Assembly: GCA_026004735.1 (NCBI GenBank)
Contig: BPJS01000001.1
Location: forward strand, 4,110,859-4,174,858
Source: Isosphaeraceae bacterium
GTDB taxonomy: Bacteria; Planctomycetota; Planctomycetia; Isosphaerales; Isosphaeraceae
Reading direction: 5' to 3'
Length of the DNA: 64,000 bases
The notes below the pieces were generated by a model. That model was not told where the DNA came from. It was given only the letters and a program-made list of their open reading frames with translations, and did not search any database. Positions 9,851 to 18,652 of the stretch are shown here, in pieces. The first letter of the stretch is position 1. Every line of letters begins with the position of its first letter. A program made the position numbers and the translations under genes.

Positions 9851-10151
9851 TCGACGCCGGTTCCTGGCTGGTTCGCTGGCGGTAGGGGTGGGGCCGTGGA
9901 CCGGATGGGCGCGAGCGCAGGGGGTGGAGCCGCGCGGGGAGGACGATGTTGCCGCGGAGGTTGAGGCGCGGATGGCGTGGATTCTGGGACGCTATGGTGA
10001 TCGGCTGGATGAAGCGGCGCGGGGTGCGGTGCGTCGGGACGTGGAGGCGCAGGTGCGGCGGGCTCGGAGGCTGCGGGCGTTTCGGCTCGGCAATGGAGAT
10101 GGTCCGGGGGTCATCTGGGTTCCGTATCGTGCGGCAGCCGATTCGGCTTGA
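9843..10151 (+). CDS. Small Tat-exported protein of unknown function
   Basis: A 102-residue protein opening with a twin-arginine signal (PDRRRFLAGSLAVGVG, cleavage near ARA/QG). The mature part is a short charged helical stretch (MAWILGRYGDRLDEAARGAVRRDVEAQVRRARRLRAF) with no cysteine, so no metal-centre motif. It overlaps the permease by 8 bp and lies 16 bp before the amidase. A small partner or chaperone of the amidase is possible, but this is inferred from synteny only. Confidence 0.72.
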   Translation: MPDRRRFLAGSLAVGVGPWTGWARAQGVEPRGEDDVAAEVEARMAWILGRYGDRLDEAARGAVRRDVEAQVRRARRLRAFRLGNGDGPGVIWVPYRAAADSA

Positions 10152-10167
10152 CGGAGTGAGGTTGGCG

Positions 10168-11559
10168 ATGACCGAGGATGCGTTGGCGTTTGCCCCCCTG
10201 CCTGTGCTGGGTTCAGCGCTGCGTTCGGGCAGTGTGACGTCGGCGGAGTTGACACGGCTGTTTCTGGATCGGCTGGAGCGTTGGGGCAAGCCGTTGAATT
10301 GTGTGGTGACGGTGACACGTGAGCTGGGGCTGGATCAGGCGCGGCGGGCGGATGCGGAGCTGGCTGCGGGAGTCGACCGCGGACCGTTGCATGGGATTCC
10401 GTATGGGGTCAAGGATTTGCTGGCGACGCCCGGGATTGTGACGTCCTGGGGGGCGGCGCCGTATCGGGACCGGGTGATCGAGGAAGAGGCGACGGTCGTA
10501 GCGCGGCTCCGGGAGGCGGGGGCGGTCCTGGTGGCGAAGCTGGCGATGGTGGAGCTGGCCGGAGGGATGGGATATCGGCAGCCGAACGCGAGTTTCACGG
10601 GTCCGGGTTTGAATCCGTGGGATCGGACGCGTTGGTCGGGAGGGAGTTCCTCGGGTTCGGGGGCGGCGGTTGCGGCGGGGCTGGTCCCGTTTGCGATCGG
10701 GACCGAGACCTGGGGCAGTATCACGACGCCGTCGAGTTACTGCGGGGTGACGGGGCTGCGGCCGACGTATGGCCGGGTTTCGCGGGCGGGTGCGATGGCG
10801 CTGGCCTGGACCCACGACAAGATTGGGCCGATTGCGCGGACGGCACACGATTGTGGACTGGTTCTGTGCGCGATCGCGGGACCGGACCGGGCTGATCGCT
10901 CGGCCGCCGACCGTCCGTATCGGTATCCGCCGGCCGATGCGCCGGGGCGTCCGTTTCGGCTGGGGGTGGTGCGGGGGGCGGTTGAGAAGGCTCACCCCGA
11001 TGTTCGCCGTCATTTTGAGCGGGCACTGGGGGTTCTGCGTGGGTTGGGGACGGTGGAGGAGGTGGATCTGCCGGAGGGGCCTTGGGCCGACGTGGCGGTG
11101 ACGATCATCTCGGCCGAGAATGCCGCGGCGCACGAAGAGTTGATCGATTCGGGGCGGGTGGCAGAGCTGACCGCACCGGAGGATCGGATTGGCGGGTATG
11201 GGGACACGGTGATCCTGGCGACGGAGTATTTGCGCGCCTTGCGAATCCGAGAGATTCTGGCCCGACGGCTGGATGCGTTTTACGCGCCGTTTGATGCGGT
11301 GGTGTCGGTACCGACTCCGGGTCCGGCCACGCCGGCCGATGCCAGCCATGCGGATCGGTACGAGGCGCCGAGTCTGGGCGCGCATGGCAATCTGTGCGGC
11401 ACACCCGCAGTCTGTGTGCCGACGGGGCGTACCGAGGATGGGCTGCCAACGGCCATGCAGTTGGATGGTCGGGCCTGGTCGGAGAATCGGTTGCTGGCGG
11501 TGGCCATCGCGTTTCAGCAGCAGACGGGCTGGCATCTGGACCACCCGGTGCTGAGCTAG
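10168..11559 (+). CDS. Amidase-signature family amidohydrolase
   Basis: A 463-residue amidase of the Ser-cisSer-Lys class. The catalytic Lys is in HGIPYGVKDLLATPG (Lys82), the cis-Ser lies in SGGSSSGSGAAVAAG (about 157-171) and the nucleophile is in GTETWGSI (Ser184). It lacks a signal peptide, so action is probably cytoplasmic. It is the last gene of the permease/Tat-protein operon. A GatA role is unlikely because gatB/gatC are not nearby; GatA is the main alternative by sequence type. Start ATG 10168 lies after the upstream stop. Confidence 0.92.
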   Translation: MTEDALAFAPLPVLGSALRSGSVTSAELTRLFLDRLERWGKPLNCVVTVTRELGLDQARRADAELAAGVDRGPLHGIPYGVKDLLATPGIVTSWGAAPYRDRVIEEEATVVARLREAGAVLVAKLAMVELAGGMGYRQPNASFTGPGLNPWDRTRWSGGSSSGSGAAVAAGLVPFAIGTETWGSITTPSSYCGVTGLRPTYGRVSRAGAMALAWTHDKIGPIARTAHDCGLVLCAIAGPDRADRSAADRPYRYPPADAPGRPFRLGVVRGAVEKAHPDVRRHFERALGVLRGLGTVEEVDLPEGPWADVAVTIISAENAAAHEELIDSGRVAELTAPEDRIGGYGDTVILATEYLRALRIREILARRLDAFYAPFDAVVSVPTPGPATPADASHADRYEAPSLGAHGNLCGTPAVCVPTGRTEDGLPTAMQLDGRAWSENRLLAVAIAFQQQTGWHLDHPVLS

Positions 11560-11571
11560 GAGCGGAGCGGC

Positions 11572-12441
11572 TCAGGTCCAACGCGATGCGGCCTCCTCGA
11601 TCGGGGGGCGATGCAGCTCGGGGAGGATCTGGGACAGGCGGAGGCTGCACAGCGAGACGTCGGCGGGGCGGGGTTCGGGGGAAGGGAGGTCGGCGAGGCG
11701 GCCAGGCTGGACCAGGTTGGCGTCGTAGCCTAGGACGGGGGCGAGCCGGCGGAAGAGTTCGAATCGGCTCACGCGTTCGGGACCGGCCAGGTGGAGGGTT
11801 CCGGCCACGTCGGAGTGGGCCAGGTCGATCAAGGCGCGAGCGGCGGTGGGGAGGTCGAGCGGGGTCCGGAATTCGTCGGCGAAGAAGGCGCGTGGTCGCC
11901 CCTGGCGGAGGTCGGCCAGGGCTTGGTCGAAGAATGTCGGGGGGCCGCCGAGGGAGGGTCCGTAGAGGAGGCAGACGCGAGCGACGAGGCCGCCGGGCGT
12001 ATCGCGGACGAGGGCTTCGGCGGCGAGTTTGGTCCGGGCGTATTCGACGATGGGCGAGGGTGAGGCGTCCTCGGAGTAGTTGCCGCGTTGGCCGTCGAAG
12101 ACGAGGTCAGTCGAGGTCAGGAGGATACGGCGGTTGTGGTGGCGGCACCAGAGGGCGAGCAGGCTGGTGCCACGGACATTGACGTGCCAGGCGAGGGCGG
12201 GGTCGCGGCGGGCGGCCTCGGGCTTGCTGATGGCGGCGGCGTGGAGGATCAGGTCGGGGTTGGACTGATCGAGAGCGAGTTGGACCTGTGCGGCGTCGGT
12301 CAGGTCGAGGGCTAGACAGGGGTGGGGGCCGAGGGTGCCGCCGCGGGAGTTTGTGGGGATGAGCGTGCCGTCGTCAGGGCGCCAGCAGTGGACGATCCAG
12401 CGACCGAGCAGCCCGGTCGCGCCGGTGAGTAGGACCCTCAC
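11572..12441 (-). CDS. RmlD-like NAD(P)-dependent sugar-nucleotide reductase (SDR family)
   Basis: A 289-residue extended short-chain dehydrogenase. The Rossmann motif is GATGLLG near the N-terminus, and the catalytic Tyr-Lys is YARTK with an upstream Ser/Thr region (ILLTSTDLVFDG). Overall it matches dTDP-4-dehydrorhamnose reductase-like proteins. No other dTDP-rhamnose genes are nearby, so the substrate is open. The start is GTG at 12441. It ends 12 bp from the convergent amidase stop. Confidence 0.87.
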   Translation of the reverse strand: MRVLLTGATGLLGRWIVHCWRPDDGTLIPTNSRGGTLGPHPCLALDLTDAAQVQLALDQSNPDLILHAAAISKPEAARRDPALAWHVNVRGTSLLALWCRHHNRRILLTSTDLVFDGQRGNYSEDASPSPIVEYARTKLAAEALVRDTPGGLVARVCLLYGPSLGGPPTFFDQALADLRQGRPRAFFADEFRTPLDLPTAARALIDLAHSDVAGTLHLAGPERVSRFELFRRLAPVLGYDANLVQPGRLADLPSPEPRPADVSLCSLRLSQILPELHRPPIEEAASRWT

Positions 12442-12636
12442 GAGCGGCGTCCTAGGAGGATCCGGATGGAGAGGTTGTGGGTTTGGCGCCGAGTCTGCGG
12501 GCGTGACGCGTACATGGGTGGAGAATTTGCCAAACGGGAGGAGTCAGGCGGTCGATGTTAGCTGCGGCAGAGAGAACCAGGCAAGGACGCCGCGCTGAAT
12601 CCCTCAACCGCTCCGCGCCAGCAAGGGGCGTCCACG

Positions 12637-13524
12637 ATGAAATTCCGCGATTTGCCGGTTGATGATCTGGTGCTTGATCCGCGATTGAATCTGCGGGATC
12701 GGCTCGACCAAGACACGGTTGAGCGGTACATGGATTCGTGGGATCGGCTGCCGCCGGTGACGGTTTACGAGGTGGAAGGCCGGTGGCTGCTGGCCGACGG
12801 GATTCATCGCCATGCCGCGGCGGTGACGCTGGGCAAGCGCACGATCCGAGCCGAGGTGATCAAGGGTACGTTCGAGGAGGCGCTCGATTTCGTCGCCGGG
12901 GCGAATCTGCATCACGGGCTGCCGCTGACCCGGGCCGAGCGACGGCGGGCGATTGAGATCAAGCTGCGGCTGCACCATGAATGGTCGGATCGGCATCTGG
13001 CGGAGGAGTTGGGGGTCGGGCGAGAGCTGGTGGCGAAGGTTCGCCGCCAGTTGGTCGAGGCCAGCCAGATTCCCCATGGAGCGGTTCGGGTTGGTTCGGA
13101 TGGAAAAAAGTATCCGGCGTTGCCCAAGGATCCGAACGAGCGTCGGCCGCGGACCAATGTGGAAGGCGGAGCCGATCCGGACGCTCCGCGCGGGAAGCGG
13201 GGATCAGGCAAGGATGCTCCGTGGGACGATACGACCGCGCCGATCGCGCCGGCGGGCAAGCGACCTCGATCGCAGCCGGCTCCCTGGGATGCCGAGGCGC
13301 CGGACGCTCGGGCGTTGGCGGAGGCTCCACCGATCCGACCGTCGGCTCCAACGATCGACGAGATGCTGACGCTGATGGCCAACCGGGTGGTCGAGCTGGT
13401 TAATTGGACGAATGCCGAAGGCTTTGTCGAAAGCTACAAATCGGCCAGTGCCAATGCGCGGGGGCTGTTTCAGTCGGCGGTGATCAAGCTCGCGGCGCGG
13501 GCAGACCAGCTACGCAAGCTCTGA
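12637..13524 (+). CDS. ParB/Spo0J-like nuclease-domain protein (orphan)
   Basis: A 295-residue protein with a ParB N-terminal domain: LLADGIHRHAAAVTLGKRTI corresponds to the DG-x-RR/H nucleotide-binding box, followed by a helix-turn-helix-like stretch (SDRHLAEELGVGRELVAKVRRQL). A charged linker and a C-terminal helical segment (LTLMANRVVELVNWTN) follow. No parA or parS-like cluster is adjacent, so it is probably a regulator or accessory factor rather than the chromosome partition protein. ATG 12637 has AGGGG upstream. Domain call is strong; role unknown. Confidence 0.83.
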   Translation: MKFRDLPVDDLVLDPRLNLRDRLDQDTVERYMDSWDRLPPVTVYEVEGRWLLADGIHRHAAAVTLGKRTIRAEVIKGTFEEALDFVAGANLHHGLPLTRAERRRAIEIKLRLHHEWSDRHLAEELGVGRELVAKVRRQLVEASQIPHGAVRVGSDGKKYPALPKDPNERRPRTNVEGGADPDAPRGKRGSGKDAPWDDTTAPIAPAGKRPRSQPAPWDAEAPDARALAEAPPIRPSAPTIDEMLTLMANRVVELVNWTNAEGFVESYKSASANARGLFQSAVIKLAARADQLRKL

Positions 13525-13540
13525 GGACGGTCGGGCCGCC

Positions 13541-14671
13541 TCAGAGCAGATCGGCCATCACGGTATCGGCTAGGAAGAGTCCGGCACGACTGAGGCGGAC
13601 ACGGCGGTGGTCGTCGACGATGAGTCCGGCCTGGCGATGCCGTTCCAGGGCGGGTCCGCAAAGGTCGTCGAGCTGGAAACCGGTGCGCGCAGTGAACTCA
13701 GCGCGGTCAATGCCGAGACGCGTGCGCCGGAGGTTGAGGATGGCGGTTTCGCGGGCGCGGGCCTCGGGAGGTAGTTGCTCGGAAGGACCGGTGGGGACGA
13801 GGCCGGATTCGAGCCTCCGCAGGTAGGCGGAAAGGTCGCGGGTATTGCTGGCGCGGACGTGGTCGAGGTAACGCGCGGCGCCGAGGCCGAATCCGAAGTA
13901 GGGTTCGTTGGCCCAGTAGACCAGGTTGTGCCGGCATTCGGCGCCTGGGCGCGCGAAGTTGGAGATCTCGTACATGGCCAGGCCGGCGGCCTCAAGCCGG
14001 TCGATGGTGGCCTCGTACATGGTGCGTTCGAGATCCTCGTCGAGGGGCTGGACCTGACCGCGGACCAGGCTTTTCCACAGAGGAGTCCCTTTTTCGTAGA
14101 CCAGCCCGTAGCAGGACAGATGCGCAGGGGCCAGAGCCAGGGCCGCGTCGAGGTCGCTCAGCCAGCTCGAGAGCGAGGAGCCTGGGACGCCGAAGATCAG
14201 GTCGAGAGACCAGGATCGGAACCGGCGTGTGATGAGTTCGACGGCACGCGAGACGTCACCCGGGTGGTGGTTGCGTTCGAGGACTTTGAGTGCGTTGGGG
14301 TCGAACGACTGTGCCCCGAGGCTGATGCGACCGACGCCGGCGTCGGCGAGGATCCCGACTTTGGTGGCATCAAGGGTGTTGGGGTTGGCTTCGACGGTCC
14401 ATTCGCCGCCCGGCGAGAGGGGGAGCCAGCGTCGAAGCAGGGTCATGAGCCGTTCGAGCAGGCGCGGCTCAAGCTGGGTAGGGGTCCCACCGCCGACAAA
14501 AAGCGTATCGACCGACTGCGGCTCCGCGAGGCGAAGGCTGAGTTCGCGTTCGAGGGCCGATAGGTATCGGCCGGCCAGGGAATCGAGTCCGGCGACCGAG
14601 GCGAAGTCGCAATAACCGCACTTGTGGGCGCAGAACGGGATGTGGACGTAGGCGGCGCGGGGACGGTTCAC
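13541..14671 (-). CDS. hemW: Radical SAM heme chaperone HemW
   Basis: A 376-residue HemN-like radical SAM protein. The cluster motif CAHKCGYCDF (Cys14, 18, 21) is CxxxCxxCxF, the HemW pattern, whereas coproporphyrinogen dehydrogenase has CxxxCxxCxC. The SAM-binding GGGTPT and the conserved ISLGAQSF are present, and the C-terminal HemN domain ends the protein. It likely transfers heme to target proteins rather than oxidising coproporphyrinogen. The GTG start at 14671 overlaps the upstream NifU-like stop (GTGA), indicating coupled translation with a probable Fe-S carrier. Confidence 0.9.
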   Translation of the reverse strand: MNRPRAAYVHIPFCAHKCGYCDFASVAGLDSLAGRYLSALERELSLRLAEPQSVDTLFVGGGTPTQLEPRLLERLMTLLRRWLPLSPGGEWTVEANPNTLDATKVGILADAGVGRISLGAQSFDPNALKVLERNHHPGDVSRAVELITRRFRSWSLDLIFGVPGSSLSSWLSDLDAALALAPAHLSCYGLVYEKGTPLWKSLVRGQVQPLDEDLERTMYEATIDRLEAAGLAMYEISNFARPGAECRHNLVYWANEPYFGFGLGAARYLDHVRASNTRDLSAYLRRLESGLVPTGPSEQLPPEARARETAILNLRRTRLGIDRAEFTARTGFQLDDLCGPALERHRQAGLIVDDHRRVRLSRAGLFLADTVMADLL

Positions 14672-14970
14672 GGAACCAACTCGACCAGGCGGATCTCGGG
14701 AACCTCGGCACGGACGGCCTGGTCCAGCATCAGGATCAGCGGCTGGAGCGTGGATGGGCAACTGGCACAGGGTCCGCGGAGACGAACCAGAGCGACGCCC
14801 TGAGGATCGACCTCGACCAGTTCGACCAGATCCGCCTCGCCCAGCAAACCCTCGGCACCGGCCACAGCCCGGGCCAGGGCAGCGCGAACCTGAGCTTCGA
14901 GCGGAGAGCGGACCACGGGCGCGGCTCCGACGTGGTTGGAAAGTCGCAGGACGACGGTGGCTACGTCCAT
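14668..14970 (-). CDS. NifU C-terminal-domain Fe-S scaffold/carrier protein
   Basis: A 100-residue stand-alone NifU C-terminal domain. The cluster ligands are the CxxC in LRGPCASCPSTL (Cys68, Cys71). Such proteins carry and deliver Fe-S clusters. ATG 14970 was chosen; a TTG at 14994 is the longer alternative. The TGA stop overlaps the GTG of hemW, so the pair is translated together, and HemW itself needs a [4Fe-4S] cluster. A dedicated delivery role is inference. Confidence 0.9.
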   Translation of the reverse strand: MDVATVVLRLSNHVGAAPVVRSPLEAQVRAALARAVAGAEGLLGEADLVELVEVDPQGVALVRLRGPCASCPSTLQPLILMLDQAVRAEVPEIRLVELVP

Positions 14971-15043
14971 GTGATTTTCTGCCGGAAGCTGCAAGAGTCA
15001 ATCCTGTCTGGACCTTCGGCCTGAGGAGGGGCAGCGGCGTTGC

Positions 15044-15073
15044 TTGACCCTTGCGCCGGGCGGTCACTAGAAT
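15044..15073 (+). promoter_or_regulatory. Promoter of the DUF1573 gene
   Basis: TTGACC (15044-15049), an 18-base spacer and TAGAAT (15068-15073). The same -35, spacer length and -10 recur at 30094-30123, which supports it being a real housekeeping promoter. The expected start site is near 15080, leaving a leader of about 90 bases. Confidence 0.6.
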
Positions 15074-15171
15074 CCTGCAGGAATAGGTGATCGAGACCGG
15101 TTCGGTCGGCGGATCGACGATCTGGTTCGGAGAATTGAGCGTCCGGTGCGGCCCGCCGCGGAGTCCTGTTG

Positions 15172-16314
15172 ATGCGACGCTGGATCGTGCTTTCGGTGGC
15201 GATCGTGGCGGTCTCGGGCATTGTTCCGATCGTGCTGTCGAACCTGCCGGAAGAGGAACCGACGCCGATCCGGTTCCCGGTGGCCGAGTCGACCAAAGCG
15301 AATCCCGGCAAGGTCCTCATCGAGGAGGATCGTCGCCACGACTTTGGCAAGCAGTCGACCTTCACGAAGGGCGAGCGGGAGTGGGTGGTGAAGAACGTGG
15401 GCAGCGGCGACCTCATTTTGCGGTCGGGATCGTCGAGCTGCTATTGCACGGTGGCCAATTTCACCCAGCCGGATGGGACGGTGAATCGAGAGGCGTCGCT
15501 GACCCTCAAGCCTGGGGAATCGACGCCGATACGGGTCAGTTGGGATACGAAGGACAAGCCGGGAAAGTTTTCGCAGCGGGTGACAGTGCTGACCTCGGAC
15601 CCGGGTCAGCCCGAGATCGAGTTTACGATCACGGGGATGATTTACCCCCCGATCGTGACGGTTCCAGAGGATCCGATTTTTGACTTCGGCTCGGTGGATA
15701 ATAGCGAGCCGGCGCTGGGGCGGCTGGCGTTGACGTCGTACGACCAGCCCGACCTGGCGATCACCGAGGTCGTTGCTAGCAACCCCGAGGCGTTGACGAC
15801 CGAGATTCAGCCGCTGACGGAGGACGAGCGCAAGAAGGTGGGGTTCGCGAGCGGGCTGCGGGTGGACGTGACGCTCAAACCGAGCGATGCGTTGGGCGAG
15901 ATTGCCGAACAGGTGACGCTTAAGACGAATCATCCAAAAATGCCGGAACTGGTTGTGCCGATCCGGGGGAAGCGGGTTGGTCCGATCAGCGTGGCGCCGG
16001 AGCGGGTCCGCCTAACGGCCAGCTCGGGTCGGGGTGGGCGGATGAATCTGGTGCTCTTGGTTCGGGATCAGGAGTCGACCCATTTTGAGGTGACGCACAA
16101 GCCCGAGCAGGTCCAGGTGTCGATCGAGCCGATGGAGGAGCCTGGAGCGGAAACGGCCCGGATCCGGCGCTATCGGCTCCGGGTCGAGGTTCCTCCGGGA
16201 ACGCCTGCGGGAGCCACGGACCCGACGCAGCCCGAGGCGATCGTTCTGACAACGGATCATCCCAAGGCGCGGACCGTGTCGATTCCAGTGACACTGGTAA
16301 TCTTGAGCGAGTGA
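15172..16314 (+). CDS. DUF1573 periplasmic protein
   Basis: A 380-residue protein with an N-terminal signal or anchor helix (IVLSVAIVAVSGIVPIVLS). The DUF1573 region follows: KVLIEEDRRHDFGKQ, then SSSCYCTVANF, then LKPGESTPIRVSWDT, an Ig-like fold common in Planctomycetota and Bacteroidota. A second copy-like beta region follows (DPIFDFGSVDNSEPALGRL). It probably sits in the periplasm or envelope. ATG 15172 follows a recognisable promoter, and the tetraheme lipoprotein lies 63 bp downstream, so the two are probably one operon. The biochemical role of DUF1573 is not established. Confidence 0.85.
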   Translation: MRRWIVLSVAIVAVSGIVPIVLSNLPEEEPTPIRFPVAESTKANPGKVLIEEDRRHDFGKQSTFTKGEREWVVKNVGSGDLILRSGSSSCYCTVANFTQPDGTVNREASLTLKPGESTPIRVSWDTKDKPGKFSQRVTVLTSDPGQPEIEFTITGMIYPPIVTVPEDPIFDFGSVDNSEPALGRLALTSYDQPDLAITEVVASNPEALTTEIQPLTEDERKKVGFASGLRVDVTLKPSDALGEIAEQVTLKTNHPKMPELVVPIRGKRVGPISVAPERVRLTASSGRGGRMNLVLLVRDQESTHFEVTHKPEQVQVSIEPMEEPGAETARIRRYRLRVEVPPGTPAGATDPTQPEAIVLTTDHPKARTVSIPVTLVILSE

Positions 16315-16377
16315 GAGGGATGAGGCGAGGGTCCTGAGCGGGAGGGGGACCTAGCTCGGGCTGGGGAGAACCCACGG

Positions 16378-18072
16378 ATGAACCGTCTGCGGGTCTGGAG
16401 CACTGCGGTCGGTCTGGCGTTGTCGACGCTGGTGCTTGTGGTCGTCGGCTGCGGTCGGACAGCCCCGCAGCCCTCGGCGGAGGTCGAAAAACCGTCGGCT
16501 GAGCCAAGCTCGGCGGCGAGTGGGGGGGACAACGCGGCGTTGCATGGGGCCGAAGTGACTGGTGGGGATCGAGGCTCGGCCGTGCTGCTGGCGGATTGGA
16601 CCCGCGACGATCCCGATTTTGTGGGCGCGCTGATTCTCAGCGGCCAGATGCTCGGTTATCACGAGCCGTGCGGATGCGCAGCGAAGCAGAAGGGGGGCCT
16701 GGTGCGTCGGGCCGTGATTGTCGAGCGGTTGAGGCGCCAGGGTTGGAAGCTCGCGCTGGCCGATCTCGGCTCGCTGGCGGGAGATCCGTACCGGGATCGA
16801 GGGGGGCCTGACCAGGTACGGATTCGGCTGACGCACACGTTACGCGCGTTGGGGGAACTAGGCTATTCGGCGGTCGGGCTGTCGGCCGACGACTTGCGGC
16901 TGGGCACAACTGAAACCCTGCTTCAGATTGACAATACGCTGAGTGCGGCGGGGGCAGGGCTGGTGTTTGTCTCGGCCAATGCGATTCCGGCGGAGGGTTT
17001 TGAGCTGGAGAAGACGTTGCGGCCGGCGGTGCGGGCGGAGGTTGGCCCGCGGAGGCTGGGGATTACGTCGGTGTTGGACCCGTCGGCGTTCGCAGCGCTG
17101 AAGGATCCGGACAAGGAGTCGATGCTGACGGTGATCGATCCGGCCGAGGCGCTCGGGCCGGTCCTGGCTGAGCTGGAGGCCGATACCGACACACAGGTGT
17201 TGCTGGTCCAAGGTCCGGTGGAGATGGCGCGCGAGTTGGCGGAGCGGTTTGCGGGCTTCGAGATTGTCGTATCGACCTCGGACACGTCGGATGCGCCCGC
17301 CGAGCCGGAGCTACTCAACGAAGGACGGACCCGCCTGATTCAGGTCGGGACCAAGGGAATGTACTTGGGGGTCGTCGGTTTGTCGAAGGATCCGGCGCAT
17401 CCGCCCCGCTATCGCCGACTCGAGATCAACGACCGTTACGATCGGGACCGAGAGCTTGCAGGCCGAGTCCGGACGATTCTGGGCGACGAACTCCAGGCCG
17501 CGTATCGAAATGCCAATACCTTGGCGTCGTATCCGCGGCGGCCGTATGCCGACTTCACGACCCCGCCGGGGGCGACCTACGTGGGGGTCGAGACCTGCCG
17601 GTCCTGCCACCCAAAGACGGTCGCCAAATGGGAGTCCACGAAGCATGCGCACGCCTACGAGCCTTTGATCCGTGATCCTCGCGACGAAGGCCGTAACCGC
17701 GAGCATGACGCCTCCTGCGTGAGCTGCCATACGACGGGGTTTGAGTATCACGGAGGATTTGTGACTCTGGCCGAGACGCCGTTTCTGAAGGGCAATCAGT
17801 GCGAGAACTGCCACGGGCCCGGTTCGAAGCATGCGTCGGATCCGGCCAACGCGGAATGGCGGGCGGCGATGGCCCGGAGTCGGGACGACTTCGAGCGGAA
17901 TCGGCGGTGCGTGCGTTGTCATGATGAGGACAACGACCCCAAGTTCAACTTCGCCACCTACTGGCCGCAGATTATGCACAACGACTTGGACACCTACGAC
18001 GATCCGCGAGTCCGAACTGGCGCGGCGGTGGGTGAGTCGGCGGGCGGCGAGCCTGGCTCCGGTGAGCGCTGA
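16378..18072 (+). CDS. Tetraheme cytochrome c lipoprotein with UshA-like N-terminal domain
   Basis: A 564-residue lipoprotein. The signal has a lipobox-like LVVVGC near residue 25. The middle part contains LSGQMLGYHEPCGCAAKQKGGLVRRAVIV, a pattern seen in UshA/5'-nucleotidase-like proteins with a CGC and GGL(A/V)RR. The C-terminal 170 residues carry four CxxCH heme sites: CRSCH, CVSCH, CENCH and CVRCH, resembling cytochrome c554-type modules. It is probably periplasmic and involved in electron transfer. ATG 16378 has GGGGAG about ten bases upstream. Substrate or partner is unknown. Confidence 0.87.
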   Translation: MNRLRVWSTAVGLALSTLVLVVVGCGRTAPQPSAEVEKPSAEPSSAASGGDNAALHGAEVTGGDRGSAVLLADWTRDDPDFVGALILSGQMLGYHEPCGCAAKQKGGLVRRAVIVERLRRQGWKLALADLGSLAGDPYRDRGGPDQVRIRLTHTLRALGELGYSAVGLSADDLRLGTTETLLQIDNTLSAAGAGLVFVSANAIPAEGFELEKTLRPAVRAEVGPRRLGITSVLDPSAFAALKDPDKESMLTVIDPAEALGPVLAELEADTDTQVLLVQGPVEMARELAERFAGFEIVVSTSDTSDAPAEPELLNEGRTRLIQVGTKGMYLGVVGLSKDPAHPPRYRRLEINDRYDRDRELAGRVRTILGDELQAAYRNANTLASYPRRPYADFTTPPGATYVGVETCRSCHPKTVAKWESTKHAHAYEPLIRDPRDEGRNREHDASCVSCHTTGFEYHGGFVTLAETPFLKGNQCENCHGPGSKHASDPANAEWRAAMARSRDDFERNRRCVRCHDEDNDPKFNFATYWPQIMHNDLDTYDDPRVRTGAAVGESAGGEPGSGER

Positions 18073-18151
18073 GGGCAGCCCATGGTTGAGCGCCGGAGCG
18101 GAGCGTAAGCTGAATGAACGGGTGAGTTTGCTAAAACGGAAAGGAATTCCG

Positions 18152-18481
18152 ATGGGCGCTGCACCGACGTCGCGGTTTGAGCAGATCGTGGCCACGTATC
18201 GCCGCGATCATCGGCATCCGGTGAACCATTTTTTGCATGTCGGGGTTGGGTGGCCGATGGTGGCCGCGGCGTTGCTGGTGTTGCCGTTTCGACCGTGGTG
18301 GTCGCTGGGGCTCTTTGTGGGTGGATATGCTTTTATGTGGATGGGACACTTTGTCTTCGAACGCAATTTACCGACGATCTGGAAGTATCCGGCGACTCCG
18401 TTGGTGATGGCCGTTGCCGTGGTCAAGTCGATGGGGGCGGGTTTGGGGCGGCTGCTGGGCGGGAGGCAAGGCCGGGTGTAG
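18152..18481 (+). CDS. DUF962 (Mpo1-like) small membrane protein
   Basis: A 109-residue protein of the DUF962/Mpo1-like family. The signature is YRRDHRHPVNHFLHVGVGWPM with conserved histidines, followed by two hydrophobic helices and the second motif WMGHFVFERNLPTIWKYP. Yeast Mpo1 is an Fe-dependent dioxygenase acting on 2-hydroxy fatty acids; whether the bacterial version does the same is unproven. ATG 18152 follows GGAAAGGAA. Confidence 0.87.
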   Translation: MGAAPTSRFEQIVATYRRDHRHPVNHFLHVGVGWPMVAAALLVLPFRPWWSLGLFVGGYAFMWMGHFVFERNLPTIWKYPATPLVMAVAVVKSMGAGLGRLLGGRQGRV

Positions 18482-18652
18482 GTCTTGCAGGTCGGCTCAG
18501 ACTGAGCGGTTGAAGTGGTGCCCGAGAGAGAGGGAAGGAAAGGTCGGCCCGCGTGTCCAAGAGTGACGCAAGGCGCGTGCTTCTCGCGGGGAGGAGTGCT
18601 CGCTAGGATAAGGGCCTGATGCCTGATTGTGGTGAGCGTGAGCCGATCTTCC

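Noticed and set aside
10213..11544. Minus-strand frame of about 440 codons opposite the amidase
   Set aside because: Antisense shadow with Arg/Pro/His-rich composition and no domain; the amidase motifs on the plus strand are complete.
13541..14671. Oxygen-independent coproporphyrinogen III dehydrogenase (HemN)
   Set aside because: The cluster motif is CxxxCxxCxF rather than CxxxCxxCxC, which fits HemW.
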